Assembly: GCA_022769845.1 (NCBI GenBank)
Contig: JALEIO010000072.1
Location: 1-27,552, forward strand
Source: Oscillospiraceae bacterium
GTDB lineage: Bacteria; Bacillota; Clostridia; UMGS1810
DNA: 27,552 bases
Direction: 5' to 3'
Shown piece by piece: positions 7,496-16,696 of the stretch. The translations under genes were made by a program, and so were the position numbers. Under the pieces are notes generated by a model that worked only from the letters and a program-made list of their open reading frames with translations, was not told the origin of the DNA and ran no database searches. Position 1 is the stretch's first letter. Every line of letters starts with the position of its first letter.

Positions 7496-8089
7496 ATGAA
7501 TTTAAATAATGTTTCGCTTACGGTGTCGGCAGTTGATGTTAATCAGTATCCCAAAACGGATTTTAAAGAAATTGCGTTTGCAGGGCGTTCCAATGTGGGA
7601 AAATCATCGCTAATAAATAAGCTTTTGAACAGAAAAAGCCTCGCAAGAGTAAGCTCGAAGCCCGGAAAAACCGCAACGATAAATTTTTACAATATTGACA
7701 ATACAATGAATTTTGTTGACCTTCCCGGATACGGCTATGCGAAGGTTTCAAAAACGGAAAAGAAAAAGTGGGCGGATATGATTGAAACGTATCTTAACAC
7801 GCGCAGACAGCTTTGCCAGGTTATTCTGCTTGTCGACAGCCGTCACACGCCGACCGAAAACGACATTACAATGCTGCGCTATATCCGCGCCTGCTGTGAA
7901 AGAGCAGTGGTTATAGCCACAAAATGCGACAAACTTTCCAATGCACAGTTAAACGAGCATATTTCGGATATTATAAAAACACTTTCGCTTAAAGGCGACG
8001 ACATAATAATCCCGTTTTCTGCAGTATCCGGAATGGGTGTTGAGGAATTTTACGGATATATCGAAGAAGTTTTGGGTGTAGAAATATAA
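7496..8089 (+). CDS. engB: Ribosome biogenesis GTPase EngB (YsxC/YihA)
   Basis: A 197-residue GTPase needed for assembly of the 50S ribosomal subunit. All GTP-binding motifs are present: G1 GRSNVGKS (30-37), G2-region PGKT (56-59), G3 DLPG (75-78), G4 TKCD (141-144) and a G5-like FSAVSG (173-178). The length matches the family. The ATG follows AGAGGA and lies 12 bases after lon; lon-ysxC is a conserved pair in Bacillus and Clostridia. Confidence 0.95.
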   Translation: MNLNNVSLTVSAVDVNQYPKTDFKEIAFAGRSNVGKSSLINKLLNRKSLARVSSKPGKTATINFYNIDNTMNFVDLPGYGYAKVSKTEKKKWADMIETYLNTRRQLCQVILLVDSRHTPTENDITMLRYIRACCERAVVIATKCDKLSNAQLNEHISDIIKTLSLKGDDIIIPFSAVSGMGVEEFYGYIEEVLGVEI

Positions 8090-8108
8090 AAAACGGAGAA
8101 CATTTATA

Positions 8109-10334
8109 ATGATAAATTTACTTGAAGGACTCAACGACAGACAAAAAGAAGCTGTCACAACCACCGAAGGACCGCTTTTGGTGCTTGCCGGCGCAGGCAG
8201 CGGAAAAACGAAGGTTTTAACGCACAGGGTTGCATACATTTTGGAAAATCATCTTGCCGCTCCGTGGGAGATTTTGGCAATCACCTTTACAAACAAGGCG
8301 GCAAAGGAAATGTGCACAAGAATTGAAAATCTTGTGGGAGATGAGAGCAGTGATATTTGGATAAAAACTTTTCACTCGGCGTGCCTTCGCATACTGCGCA
8401 GAGATATTGACAAGATAGGTTATACGTCCAATTTCAATATTTATGATACAAATGATCAGAAAAGGCTTATAAAAGACTGCCTTCGCGAGCTTAATCTTAA
8501 CGAGGACAATTATCCCGTTAAAAGCATTATGTCAAAAATCAGCTCGGCTAAAGACGAAATGATAGACTGTAAGGAATTTGCACGGCGCAATGATGATTTC
8601 CGCGGCGAAAAGTATGCGCTTATTTATGCGCTTTATCAAAAGAAGCTTAAAGAATACAACGCAATGGATTTTGACGATTTGATTGCAAAAACGGTTGAAC
8701 TTTTTAACGATAATCCCGACGTTTTGGAGTATTATCAGAACAAGTTTAAATACATAATGGTGGACGAATATCAGGATACCAACAATTTGCAGTATATTTT
8801 TGTTTCAATGCTTGCCAAAAAGCAACGAAATATTTGCGTTGTGGGCGACGATGACCAAAGTATTTACAAATTCCGCGGTGCGAACATAAGGAATATTCTC
8901 GATTTTGAAAAGCAGTTTGACGATGCAAAAAATATTAAGCTTGAACAGAATTACCGCTCCACGCAAACAATTTTGGATGCGGCAAATGCGGTTATTGCAA
9001 ATAATTTTGAACGCAAGGAAAAAAAGCTCTGGACTGAACAGGGAGAGGGCGAAAAAATCGAGGTTCGCACCTGCAGCGACCAAGTGGACGAGGCTATGTA
9101 TATTTCGGGCGAAATTGAAAAAATTGTTTCGTCGGGAAAGTATTCGTATAAAGATATTGCAATTTTGTATCGCACCAACGCGCAGACCCGTGCACTTGAG
9201 GATAACCTTTCGTGTCCGTACAGAGTGCTTGCAGGCTTAAGATTTTATGATACCAAGGAAATTAAAGATATTTTGTCATATTTAAGGGTTATTTACAATC
9301 CTAACGATGATGTTAATCTGACGAGAATTATAAACGTTCCGAAACGCGGAATAGGTGACACAACGGTGGGAAAAATCGCCGCGTTTGCTGAAAGTATGGG
9401 CGTCAGTATGTTTGATATTATCAGTGACGAAAAATATATCGAAACGCTTGGAAGAAGCAGTGCAAAAATACGAGAATTTGCAAATATTATAAACAATCTT
9501 CGCGGATATATTGATAATATTCCGCTTGTTGATTTTATGGATAAGGTGTTTGCCGAAACAGGATATGTCGACAGTCTTATTGCCGAAAATACTGCTGAAG
9601 CGAGAGCGCGAATTGAAAATCTGCAGGAGTTTAAATCCAAAGCGTTAGAGTATGAAAAAAATGTTGACGAGCCGTCTTTCGGCGGATTTTTGGATAATAT
9701 TTCGCTTGTTTCGGATGTGGACAATTATGACAGTGAGCAGGACGCAATAGTTATGATGACTCTGCACAGTGCAAAGGGTTTGGAGTTCCCGGTTGTGTTT
9801 ATGTGCGGACTTGAGAAGGGACTTTTTCCGAGTTATCAGTCGGAGGGCGAGCTTGACAAGCTTGAAGAGGAAAGACGTCTTTGCTATGTCGGAATAACAA
9901 GAGCGCGGGAAAAGCTTTACATTACATACGCTCTTCAAAGAGTTATGTTCGGCAAAACCGAAAGCAAGGTTGTGTCGGAGTTTGTGGGTGAAATACCCGA
10001 AAAGCTTTTGCACCGCACCGACAATATTGTGCGCAAGCAGTTTGCTTCGTACGGCGGCGGAATAAATTATATGAGCAGCGACCTTTTCTCATCGGCAAAT
10101 AAGAAAAGCGATATGGATTACAGCGCGATTATTTCCAAAAATGTAAAAAGCGGCGCCGAAATGAAAAACAGCGTAACCTACAAAAAAGGCGAGAGGGTGG
10201 CGCACAAAAAATTCGGCGAAGGTATGATTGTGGGCATAACCGAAAGCGGAGATGATATGATGCTTGAAATTTTGTTTGACAATGTTGGAACACGAAATCT
10301 TATGGCATCGTTTGCGAAGCTTAAAAAACTTTAA
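8109..10334 (+). CDS. pcrA: ATP-dependent DNA helicase PcrA (UvrD/Rep family, SF1A)
   Basis: A 741-residue 3'-5' DNA helicase acting in repair and in clearing proteins from DNA. It begins with the Q-motif-like LNDRQKEAV, then has Walker A GAGSGKT (28-34), motif II VDEYQDT (218-224), motif III GDDDQSIYKFRG (246-257) and motif IV NYRS (281-284). Later motifs include TLHSAKGLEF and the VGITRARE stretch. The C-terminal GERVAHKKFGEG segment is the Tudor-like domain that distinguishes PcrA. The ATG is preceded by ACGGAGAA, 19 bases after engB. The usual partner ligA does not follow; a methyltransferase gene does. Confidence 0.95.
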   Translation: MINLLEGLNDRQKEAVTTTEGPLLVLAGAGSGKTKVLTHRVAYILENHLAAPWEILAITFTNKAAKEMCTRIENLVGDESSDIWIKTFHSACLRILRRDIDKIGYTSNFNIYDTNDQKRLIKDCLRELNLNEDNYPVKSIMSKISSAKDEMIDCKEFARRNDDFRGEKYALIYALYQKKLKEYNAMDFDDLIAKTVELFNDNPDVLEYYQNKFKYIMVDEYQDTNNLQYIFVSMLAKKQRNICVVGDDDQSIYKFRGANIRNILDFEKQFDDAKNIKLEQNYRSTQTILDAANAVIANNFERKEKKLWTEQGEGEKIEVRTCSDQVDEAMYISGEIEKIVSSGKYSYKDIAILYRTNAQTRALEDNLSCPYRVLAGLRFYDTKEIKDILSYLRVIYNPNDDVNLTRIINVPKRGIGDTTVGKIAAFAESMGVSMFDIISDEKYIETLGRSSAKIREFANIINNLRGYIDNIPLVDFMDKVFAETGYVDSLIAENTAEARARIENLQEFKSKALEYEKNVDEPSFGGFLDNISLVSDVDNYDSEQDAIVMMTLHSAKGLEFPVVFMCGLEKGLFPSYQSEGELDKLEEERRLCYVGITRAREKLYITYALQRVMFGKTESKVVSEFVGEIPEKLLHRTDNIVRKQFASYGGGINYMSSDLFSSANKKSDMDYSAIISKNVKSGAEMKNSVTYKKGERVAHKKFGEGMIVGITESGDDMMLEILFDNVGTRNLMASFAKLKKL

Positions 10335-10348
10335 AAAGAGGTAAAAAT

Positions 10349-11107
10349 TTGGAACAGTATCTTGATTTTGCTTATTATTATGATAAGCTTACATATGATG
10401 TCGAATACAAAAAAATTGCAGAATTTATAAAGCGCATTTTTGATAAATACGCAAAAAATGATGTATCGCTGGTATGCGACCTTGCATGCGGTACCGGCAG
10501 TATCTGCAATCTTATGTCGGATTTCGGCTATGATATGATAGGCATTGATTTTTCGCCGAATATGCTTGATGTTGCCGCCGAAAAAAAGGGTGAAAGAAAC
10601 ATTTTGTATCTTAATCAGGATATTTCAAATTTTGAGCTTTACGGCACTGTTGACGCGTTTTTATGCCTTTTGGACAGTGTAAATCATTTGAATAACGAGA
10701 AGGATTTTGACAGAATGTTTTGCCTTGCGAATAACTATCTTAATCCTGAAGGCTTGTTTGTTTTTGATGTGAATTCGCCGTATAAATTTAAAAATATCCT
10801 TGCAGACAATGTTTTTACCTATGACAGCGATGATATTTACTACGTTTGGGAAAACGAGCTTGATGAAAAAAACGGAATATGCACGTTTTATCTTACGTTT
10901 TTTGTAAATGAAAATGGACTTTACCGCCGTTTTGACGAGGTGCATACCGAAAGAATATACACCGACGAAAAAATACGGAAAACCGCAGAAAAAAGTGGGT
11001 TTGAGGTTGTTGGAATGTTTGGCGGAAACTATGATTTTGCTGTGCCAGAAAAGGATAGCGGACGGATATTTTACGTTCTTAAAAAAGTAAAAAATGTGAA
11101 AATTTAA
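10349..11107 (+). CDS. Class I SAM-dependent methyltransferase
   Basis: A 252-residue cytoplasmic methyltransferase. SAM-binding motif I is DLACGTG (44-50), followed by GIDFSPNML, where D67 should bind the ribose, and the LDSVNHL motif near residue 113. This pattern is common in small-molecule methyltransferases of Clostridia; the substrate cannot be inferred. The start is TTG at 10349, with AAAGAGG just upstream, 14 bases after pcrA. It is the last gene of the lon operon, before the terminator at 11119-11143. It is unrelated in detail to the methyltransferase at 251-961. Confidence 0.87.
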   Translation: MEQYLDFAYYYDKLTYDVEYKKIAEFIKRIFDKYAKNDVSLVCDLACGTGSICNLMSDFGYDMIGIDFSPNMLDVAAEKKGERNILYLNQDISNFELYGTVDAFLCLLDSVNHLNNEKDFDRMFCLANNYLNPEGLFVFDVNSPYKFKNILADNVFTYDSDDIYYVWENELDEKNGICTFYLTFFVNENGLYRRFDEVHTERIYTDEKIRKTAEKSGFEVVGMFGGNYDFAVPEKDSGRIFYVLKKVKNVKI

Positions 11108-11118
11108 AAACATAAAAT

Positions 11119-11143
11119 AAAAACGGCAAAAAAGCCGTTTTTT
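11119..11143 (+). terminator. Intrinsic terminator of the lon operon
   Basis: AAAAACGGC (11119-11127) and GCCGTTTTT (11134-11142) form a perfect stem around six A residues, ending in a T-run. It lies just after the methyltransferase gene. Confidence 0.85.
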
Positions 11144-11181
11144 ACTTTGTATTTAAAAAGCTTTTTTGCTAATAATAATTA

Positions 11182-11211
11182 TAGCGTAAGATTGATATAA
11201 ATATTACGCTA
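11182..11211. repeat. Perfect 8-bp inverted repeat upstream of a small gene
   Basis: TAGCGTAA at 11182-11189 is matched by TTACGCTA at 11204-11211, with a 14-base AT-rich centre containing TATAAA. The ribosome binding site of the following gene starts a few bases later. It could be an operator over a promoter or a stem in the mRNA leader. No T-run follows, so it is not a terminator. Confidence 0.55.
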
Positions 11212-11230
11212 AGCAAAGGAGCTGAAATTA

Positions 11231-11440
11231 ATGAGTAAAATAAGACGCGAGCGAAAGGAAAAAACAAAAACAAATAAGCCGATTCCTATACTTGAAGATG
11301 ATTTGCTCGACACCTGCAAAGCAGCGTCAGCGACTGACTGCACGGGAATTATTCAAATTTCGCCGCTTGACGAAAACGAACTTGAATCCTACAAGGACGT
11401 TTATGATTTCGGCCCTTCTATAGACAATTATATCGACTGA
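11231..11440 (+). CDS. Small acidic protein of unknown function
   Basis: A 69-residue protein that I do not recognise. The first 18 residues are strongly basic (MSKIRRERKEKTKTNK), and the remainder is acidic, with two cysteines (in DTCKAA and TDCTG) and an ending rich in D and Y. There is no signal peptide or membrane helix. AAAGGAG seven bases before the ATG makes it a credible gene. It stands alone on the plus strand behind the lon operon terminator, with its own inverted repeat upstream, and converges on smpB. Confidence 0.7.
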   Translation: MSKIRRERKEKTKTNKPIPILEDDLLDTCKAASATDCTGIIQISPLDENELESYKDVYDFGPSIDNYID

Positions 11441-11444
11441 AAAT

Positions 11445-11472
11445 GAAAAAAGGGGCGCATAAACGCGCCTCT
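11445..11472 (-). terminator. Intrinsic terminator of rnr-smpB
   Basis: On the minus strand GAGGCGC and GCGCCCC pair around GTTTAT (one G-T pair), followed by a T6 run. It lies 37 bases past the smpB stop codon. It may also slow transcription arriving from the small plus-strand gene. Confidence 0.7.
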
Positions 11473-11508
11473 ACATACGATTGTGTAATGTTTTATTGAA
11501 GTATTTTT

Positions 11509-11970
11509 CTATCTTTGATTAAATTCCTTCATTTTTCTGTCCATTGAGCGCTTTGCGTCTTTTTTTGCAATGCTCTCGCGCTTGTCATAATCCTTTTTTC
11601 CTTTTGCAAGGGCAATTTCAATTTTTACCTTTGAATTTTTAAAATAAACCTTTGTCGGAATAAGCGAAAAGCCTTTTTCCTTTGTCTGCCCGATAAGCCT
11701 TCTTATTTCGCTTTTGTGCAGTAGAAGCTTTCTGTCACGCATAGGGTCTTTGTTAAAAATATTTCCCTTTTCAAACGGACTTATGTGCATTTGTTTTATG
11801 TAAACCTCGCCGTTTACAATCTGTGCGTACGCTTCTTTCAGGTTAATTTTGCCCTCGCGGAGCGATTTTACCTCTGTGCCCGCAAGGCTTATGCCACATT
11901 CTGTTTGCTCGATTATAAAGTAATCGTGCCACGCTTTTTTATTTTGTGCAATTATTTTTATATTTTCCAA
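11509..11970 (-). CDS. smpB: SsrA-binding protein SmpB
   Basis: A 153-residue partner of tmRNA in trans-translation, the rescue of stalled ribosomes. The family landmarks are NKKAWHDYFI, CGISLAGTEVKSLREGKINL, the HISPFEKGN segment, and the basic tail KGKKDYDKRESIAKKDAKRSMDR. The length is typical. The start is a TTG at 11970 with GAGGTGA upstream. It lies 17 bases after rnr on the same strand. The rnr-smpB pairing is conserved in Firmicutes because RNase R degrades the mRNA released by trans-translation. No tmRNA gene is visible here. Confidence 0.95.
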   Translation of the reverse strand: MENIKIIAQNKKAWHDYFIIEQTECGISLAGTEVKSLREGKINLKEAYAQIVNGEVYIKQMHISPFEKGNIFNKDPMRDRKLLLHKSEIRRLIGQTKEKGFSLIPTKVYFKNSKVKIEIALAKGKKDYDKRESIAKKDAKRSMDRKMKEFNQR

Positions 11971-11987
11971 ATTATGTCACCTCAAAT

Positions 11988-14084
11988 TTAACTTAAAACA
12001 AAATCTATCTGATGTGAAAGAACATCAACATTTGCTAAAATTACTTTTGCTTCATCACCGATTTTGTAAATTTTGCCGCTTCTTTCACCGCGCAGAGAAA
12101 AGGTTTTTTCGTCGTAAGCATAATAGTCGTCGTCAAGGTCTGCAATCCGCACAAGTCCTTCAACACTGTTTTCAAGCTCAACAAAAAATCCGAACGGAGC
12201 GACTGACGAAATAATTCCGTCAAATTCCATTCCAATCTTATCCGCCATAAATTCAGCTTTTTTGATATCGCAGACTTCGCGTTCCGCCTCCTGCGCGATA
12301 ACCTCGGTTTCGCTTGAATGTAGTGCAGCGCTTTCGGTAAACTGCGACAGTTCTTTTATCCGTGTTTCGCTTAAATTCCCCTTTAAAAATTCCTTTATAA
12401 TTCTGTGAATTGCAAGGTCGGGATAACGCCTTATGGGGGATGTAAAATGGCAATAATACTCAAATGCAAGCGAAAAATGCCCTTCATTGTGCGGCATATA
12501 TTTCGCCTTCATAAGAGAACGCAAAAGTGCGGTGGAGATTATCCTTTCATACGGGGTGTTTCGTATTTTGTCCAAAAGACGCGCAAATTCTTTTGGATGC
12601 GGTGCGGACGCTCCCTTTATCGTAAAGCCCATATTTTTCACAAAATCGTTAAACGCCGAGATTTTATCTGCCGCCGGCTTTTCGTGAACGCGGTAGACAA
12701 ACGGAATACTCGCCCAGTAAAACGTTTCGGCAACGGTTTTGTTGCACATCAGCATAAATTCTTCGATAATTGAATTTGCAGCTGTTATTTCGCGTTTTGA
12801 AATTTTTATGGGTTTGCCGTTTTCATCCAATTCAATTTTTGTTTCGGGAAAGTCAAAATCAATGCTGCCCTTTTTTATGCGTTTTCCCTTTAAAATCAAC
12901 GCAAGCGTCTGCATTACATATAAATCGGGCAGAATATGTTTGTATTTTTCGCAAAGATTTTTGTCACCGTCCAAAATTTTTGTAACGTCCTCGTAGGTCA
13001 TACGTTCTTTGGTTTTTATAATGCCCTCGCAGATTTCGGAATTTATAAGATTTCCGCTTTCGTCTAAATCCATTATAACAGATAAAGTCAGTCTGTCAAG
13101 TCTCGGATTTAACGAGCATATTCCGTTTGAGAGCTTTTTTGGCAGCATAGGCACAACGCGGTCGGCAAAATACACACTTGTGCCGCGCTTGAAAGCTTCT
13201 TTGTCTATTGCGCTGTTTTCTTTCACATAATGCGTAACGTCGGCAATATGCACTGACAGTGTATAGCCGTTTTCGGTGCGTTTTATTCCTACCGCATCAT
13301 CAAGGTCTTTCGCATCCGCACCGTCAATTGTTATTATGGTATCGTTTCTGAAATCGCGGCGGTTTGCAATTTCTTTAGGTGAAATTTCGTCCGGAATTTT
13401 ATCCGCTTCGGCAATAACCTTTTTATCAAATTCGTCGGATATTCCAAAGCGTCTTATAACCGATAAAACATCTACGCCTTTGTCTTCAAAATTACCTAAA
13501 ATTTCGGTAATTATTCCCTCGGGATTTTTGCGTTCGGTGGAATAATCTGTTATTTTGCACACAACCTTGTCGCCGTCTTTAACATTTGAGTTTCTGTATT
13601 TTGATATGAAAATATCCTTTTTTATTCGCCTGTCATCAGGTATAACAAAGCCAAAATTTCTGCTTTTTGCAAATGTTCCCACAATGTATTCGGACGCGCG
13701 CTTTAAAACCGACACAACCTCGCCCTCACTGCGTTTTGTCTTGGTTTTTCGGTTTGTTATGCGCACCAAAACGGTATCGCCGTTAAGTGCGCCGTTTGTT
13801 TTGTCGGACGGAATAAAAATATCGCCGTCCTCGCGCAGCATAAAGCCAAAACCGCGCTCGGTACTTTGAAATTTTCCACTTGTAAGCCCCAGAGTTTTTG
13901 CAAGCACATAGCGCTTTTTTGTGGTTTTTACTATAATTCCTTCTTCGGTGAGCTCGGCTATAATTTTTTCAAATTCTTCTTCGTCCTCGCTCGGTACACC
14001 AAGCACTGCTTTTATGTCGTCAAGCGTCATCGGAACGTATAAATCATCACCGAAAAACGCTTGCAGTTTTTCTTTTTGCGTCAT
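11988..14084 (-). CDS. rnr: Ribonuclease R (3'-5' exoribonuclease)
   Basis: A 698-residue hydrolytic exoribonuclease of the RNB (RNase II) family. In order there are an N-terminal winged-helix segment (1-65), two cold-shock OB domains (about 67-200), the RNB catalytic domain (about 240-575) and an S1 domain (about 615-698). The metal-binding aspartates are all present: D254, D260, D262 and D263 in DGADAKDLDDAV. The protein ends right after the S1 domain, without the lysine-rich tail seen in E. coli RNase R. The ATG at 14084 follows AAAGGAAA. It is the first gene of rnr-smpB. A TATAAT at 14122-14117 on the minus strand may be its -10 box, though the -35 is weak. Confidence 0.95.
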   Translation of the reverse strand: MTQKEKLQAFFGDDLYVPMTLDDIKAVLGVPSEDEEEFEKIIAELTEEGIIVKTTKKRYVLAKTLGLTSGKFQSTERGFGFMLREDGDIFIPSDKTNGALNGDTVLVRITNRKTKTKRSEGEVVSVLKRASEYIVGTFAKSRNFGFVIPDDRRIKKDIFISKYRNSNVKDGDKVVCKITDYSTERKNPEGIITEILGNFEDKGVDVLSVIRRFGISDEFDKKVIAEADKIPDEISPKEIANRRDFRNDTIITIDGADAKDLDDAVGIKRTENGYTLSVHIADVTHYVKENSAIDKEAFKRGTSVYFADRVVPMLPKKLSNGICSLNPRLDRLTLSVIMDLDESGNLINSEICEGIIKTKERMTYEDVTKILDGDKNLCEKYKHILPDLYVMQTLALILKGKRIKKGSIDFDFPETKIELDENGKPIKISKREITAANSIIEEFMLMCNKTVAETFYWASIPFVYRVHEKPAADKISAFNDFVKNMGFTIKGASAPHPKEFARLLDKIRNTPYERIISTALLRSLMKAKYMPHNEGHFSLAFEYYCHFTSPIRRYPDLAIHRIIKEFLKGNLSETRIKELSQFTESAALHSSETEVIAQEAEREVCDIKKAEFMADKIGMEFDGIISSVAPFGFFVELENSVEGLVRIADLDDDYYAYDEKTFSLRGERSGKIYKIGDEAKVILANVDVLSHQIDFVLS

Positions 14085-14161
14085 ATTATATAATTTCCTT
14101 TCAATGTCATACCATAATTATAACATCTTTTTAGAAAAAAGATACTGTTTTTTAAAAATGC

Positions 14162-14190
14162 TTGCAATTTTGTGTAAAAAATACTAAAAT
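14162..14190 (+). promoter_or_regulatory. Sigma-A-type promoter for the DUF1015 gene
   Basis: TTGCAA at 14162-14167 and TAAAAT at 14185-14190 are separated by 17 bases. The start site would be near 14197, giving a short leader. The 137-base gap at 14085-14221 thus holds divergent promoters for rnr and this gene. Confidence 0.65.
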
Positions 14191-14221
14191 AGAAGCATAA
14201 TTATGCGAAAGGACGATAAAA

Positions 14222-15460
14222 ATGCCTGTTTTTGACAAAGCAAAAATTATACTTCCGAAAAATTGCGATATGGAAAAATGGAGTGTTGTTGCGTGCGACC
14301 AGTACACATCAGAGCCTCAATATTGGGAGGATGTTGAAAATTTTGTGGGAAGCTGCCCTTCAACATATAACCTTGTTTTTCCCGAAATTTACTTAAATGA
14401 CGGCAATGCGGATGAGCGTATTGAAAATATAAATAAAAAAATGGTTGAATATATGGAAAACGGTAATGTTTACCAAACCGAGCCGTGTCTTATATACGTT
14501 GAACGAACTCTTGCAAACGGCAGTGTAAGAAAAGGAATTGTCGGCGTCGTTGACCTTGAGGAATACGACTTTAACATAGGCTCGCAAAGCAAAATCCGCG
14601 CTACCGAAGGAACAGTTTTGGAAAGAATACCGCCCAGAGTTAAGATAAGACGCGGTGCAGAGCTTGAATTTCCGCACGTTATGCTGCTTATTGACGACGA
14701 CAAAAAAGAAATTATCGAAAAAATCGACAAAGCTTATTTAGAGCCTGTTTACAATTTTTCGCTGATGAAAAATTCAGGCAGAATAAAGGGTTACAAAATT
14801 ACCGATACCGAAAACATTATTGAAAAGCTTGAAAAACTCGGCGAAAAGAGTGCGTTTGAGAAAAAATATTCGGTGAGCGGCAAAGGAGTTTTGCAGTATG
14901 CGGTGGGCGACGGAAATCACTCGCTTGCAACCGCCAAAACCTGCTATGAAAACGAAAAGGAGAAAATAGGGGATAAGGCAAAGAATTTGCCCATACGCTA
15001 TGCGCTTGTCGAAATTGTTAATCTGCACGATGAATCGCTTGTTTTTGAACCTATTCACAGAGTTGTTTTTGACGTTGACGAGGATAATTTTTTAAATGAG
15101 CTTAAAAAGAAATATCAGTTAGAAGAAGCTCAAAAAGGCGATTTTACGTTTGTGTCAAACGGCAAGAAAAAATCATATGTTATAAAAAATCCTGATTTTA
15201 ATCTTACGGTTGGCTGTATTCAAAGCGTTATCGATGAATATATCAAAAATTTTGGCGGCAGCGCAGATTATATTCACGGAGCGTCCGTTGCTGAAAAACT
15301 TGCCGAAAAAAAGGGGAATGTCGGCATACTTTTAAACGCTATGCAAAAGAGCGATTTGTTTAAAACCGTAATTCTTGACGGCGCACTTCCGAGAAAAACT
15401 TTTTCAATGGGAGAAGCGTGTGACAAAAGGTTTTACCTTGAGGGACGAAAAATAAGATGA
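14222..15460 (+). CDS. DUF1015 family protein next to serine biosynthesis genes
   Basis: A 412-residue cytoplasmic protein of the DUF1015 family (COG4198). Recognisable parts are the start SVVACDQYTSEPQYWE, the IRATEGTVLERIPPR stretch (125-139) and the family motif VGDGNHSLATAK (228-239), which in many relatives reads DGHHRYETA. It has no signal peptide or membrane helix. The function is not established. A DG(H/N)H motif is also seen in ParB/SerK-fold enzymes, and genes of this family are often found beside serC and serA, so a role in serine or phosphoserine metabolism is plausible but inferred. AAAGGA precedes the ATG at 14222. It has its own promoter. Confidence 0.88.
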   Translation: MPVFDKAKIILPKNCDMEKWSVVACDQYTSEPQYWEDVENFVGSCPSTYNLVFPEIYLNDGNADERIENINKKMVEYMENGNVYQTEPCLIYVERTLANGSVRKGIVGVVDLEEYDFNIGSQSKIRATEGTVLERIPPRVKIRRGAELEFPHVMLLIDDDKKEIIEKIDKAYLEPVYNFSLMKNSGRIKGYKITDTENIIEKLEKLGEKSAFEKKYSVSGKGVLQYAVGDGNHSLATAKTCYENEKEKIGDKAKNLPIRYALVEIVNLHDESLVFEPIHRVVFDVDEDNFLNELKKKYQLEEAQKGDFTFVSNGKKKSYVIKNPDFNLTVGCIQSVIDEYIKNFGGSADYIHGASVAEKLAEKKGNVGILLNAMQKSDLFKTVILDGALPRKTFSMGEACDKRFYLEGRKIR

Positions 15461-15496
15461 ATTTTAACAATAATTCAAATTTATGCCGTTTAGGCA

Positions 15497-15525
15497 TTGA
15501 CTATTTTAAAAAAATGTTATATAAT
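15497..15525 (+). promoter_or_regulatory. Sigma-A-type promoter for serC-serA-DUF4867
   Basis: TTGACT at 15497-15502 and TATAAT at 15520-15525 have a 17-base spacer. The predicted leader of about 70 bases contains a small stem, TTCGCA / TGCGAA (15548-15553 with 15567-15572), close to the ribosome binding site. It is too short for a T-box. Confidence 0.75.
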
Positions 15526-15602
15526 TATTGCTAATTATGATGTAAAATTCGCATAACCAAAGTTTGTGCGAAAAATTTAAAGTAATATTGGAGGAATTTA
15601 TA

Positions 15603-16682
15603 GTGAATAGGGTTTATAACTTTTCAGCAGGTCCGTCGTGCTTGCCTATCGAGGCACTTGAAAAAGCACAGAAAGAGTTAATTTCGTACGGCAGTTCGGG
15701 TATGTCGGTTATGGAGATGAGTCACCGTTCCTCCGATTTTCAGACGATTATCGACGAATGTGAATCACTCCTTAGAAAGCTTTTGAAAATAAGCGACAAA
15801 TATAAGGTTTTGTTTTTACAGGGCGGTGCGTCAACGCAGTTTGCCATGGTGCCGTTAAATTTGTATAAAAACAAAAAAGCCGACTATGTTTTAACCGGTG
15901 TATGGTCTAAAAAAGCCGCAAAAGAGGCAGGAAGATACGGCGATGTTAAAATTGTTGCTTCATCGGAGGATAAAACCTTCTCATATATTCCCAAGCTTTC
16001 GGCTGATATGTTCTCAAAGGACGCGGATTACGTTCATATTACCCATAACAACACCATTTACGGTACAAGATACACAACCATTCCCGAGGTTGGAAACATT
16101 CCGCTTGTTGCGGATATGTCCTCCTCAATTTTGAGCCAGGAAATTGACGTTGACAAATTCGGTATAATTTACGCAGGCGCGCAAAAAAATATGGCTCCCG
16201 CGGGTCTTACTGTTGCAATCGTAAGAGAAGATTTAATCGGAAATGCTCTTGATATTACTCCTACAATGCTTAATTATCAGACTCACGCCGACAACGGTTC
16301 AATGTTCAACACACCTCCGACATTTGCAATTTATATGTGCTCTCTTGTGTGCGAATGGCTTGATAACCTCGGCGGAATAAGCGAAATTCAAAAAATAAAT
16401 GAGTACAAAGCAGGTCTTTTGTATGATTTTCTTGATAATTCAAAAATGTTCAAGGGAACTGTTGCAAAAGAGGATCGCTCGCTTATGAATGTTCCGTTTG
16501 TAACCGATGACGATGAATTGAACGCAAAATTCATAAAAGAAGCCAAAGAAAACGGCCTTGTAAACCTTAAAGGTCACCGTTCGGTAGGCGGTATGAGAGC
16601 AAGCATCTATAATGCTATGCCGGTTGACGGCGTTAAAAAGCTTGTTGAATTTATGAAAAAATTTGAAATGGAAAACAAATAA
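15603..16682 (+). CDS. serC: Phosphoserine aminotransferase SerC
   Basis: A 359-residue PLP enzyme, class V fold, that converts 3-phosphohydroxypyruvate and glutamate to phosphoserine and 2-oxoglutarate. It starts with the typical YNFSAGPSCLP, has QGGASTQFAMVPLNL for cofactor phosphate binding, and the PLP lysine is K195 in GAQKNMAPAG. The ending GGMRASIYNAMP is also conserved. The start is GTG at 15603, with GGAGG upstream; an earlier ATG at 15564 would add 13 residues that are not part of the family. serA follows after 14 bases. Confidence 0.95.
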   Translation: MNRVYNFSAGPSCLPIEALEKAQKELISYGSSGMSVMEMSHRSSDFQTIIDECESLLRKLLKISDKYKVLFLQGGASTQFAMVPLNLYKNKKADYVLTGVWSKKAAKEAGRYGDVKIVASSEDKTFSYIPKLSADMFSKDADYVHITHNNTIYGTRYTTIPEVGNIPLVADMSSSILSQEIDVDKFGIIYAGAQKNMAPAGLTVAIVREDLIGNALDITPTMLNYQTHADNGSMFNTPPTFAIYMCSLVCEWLDNLGGISEIQKINEYKAGLLYDFLDNSKMFKGTVAKEDRSLMNVPFVTDDDELNAKFIKEAKENGLVNLKGHRSVGGMRASIYNAMPVDGVKKLVEFMKKFEMENK

Positions 16683-16696
16683 TTCGGAGGTAAATT

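Noticed and set aside
11441..11508. A tmRNA (ssrA) gene beside smpB
   Set aside because: The gap is too short and contains only the rnr-smpB terminator; no tRNA-like ends or tag sequence are present.
15526..15602. T-box or other amino-acid riboswitch before serC
   Set aside because: The leader is only about 70 bases and has no T-box sequence or terminator.
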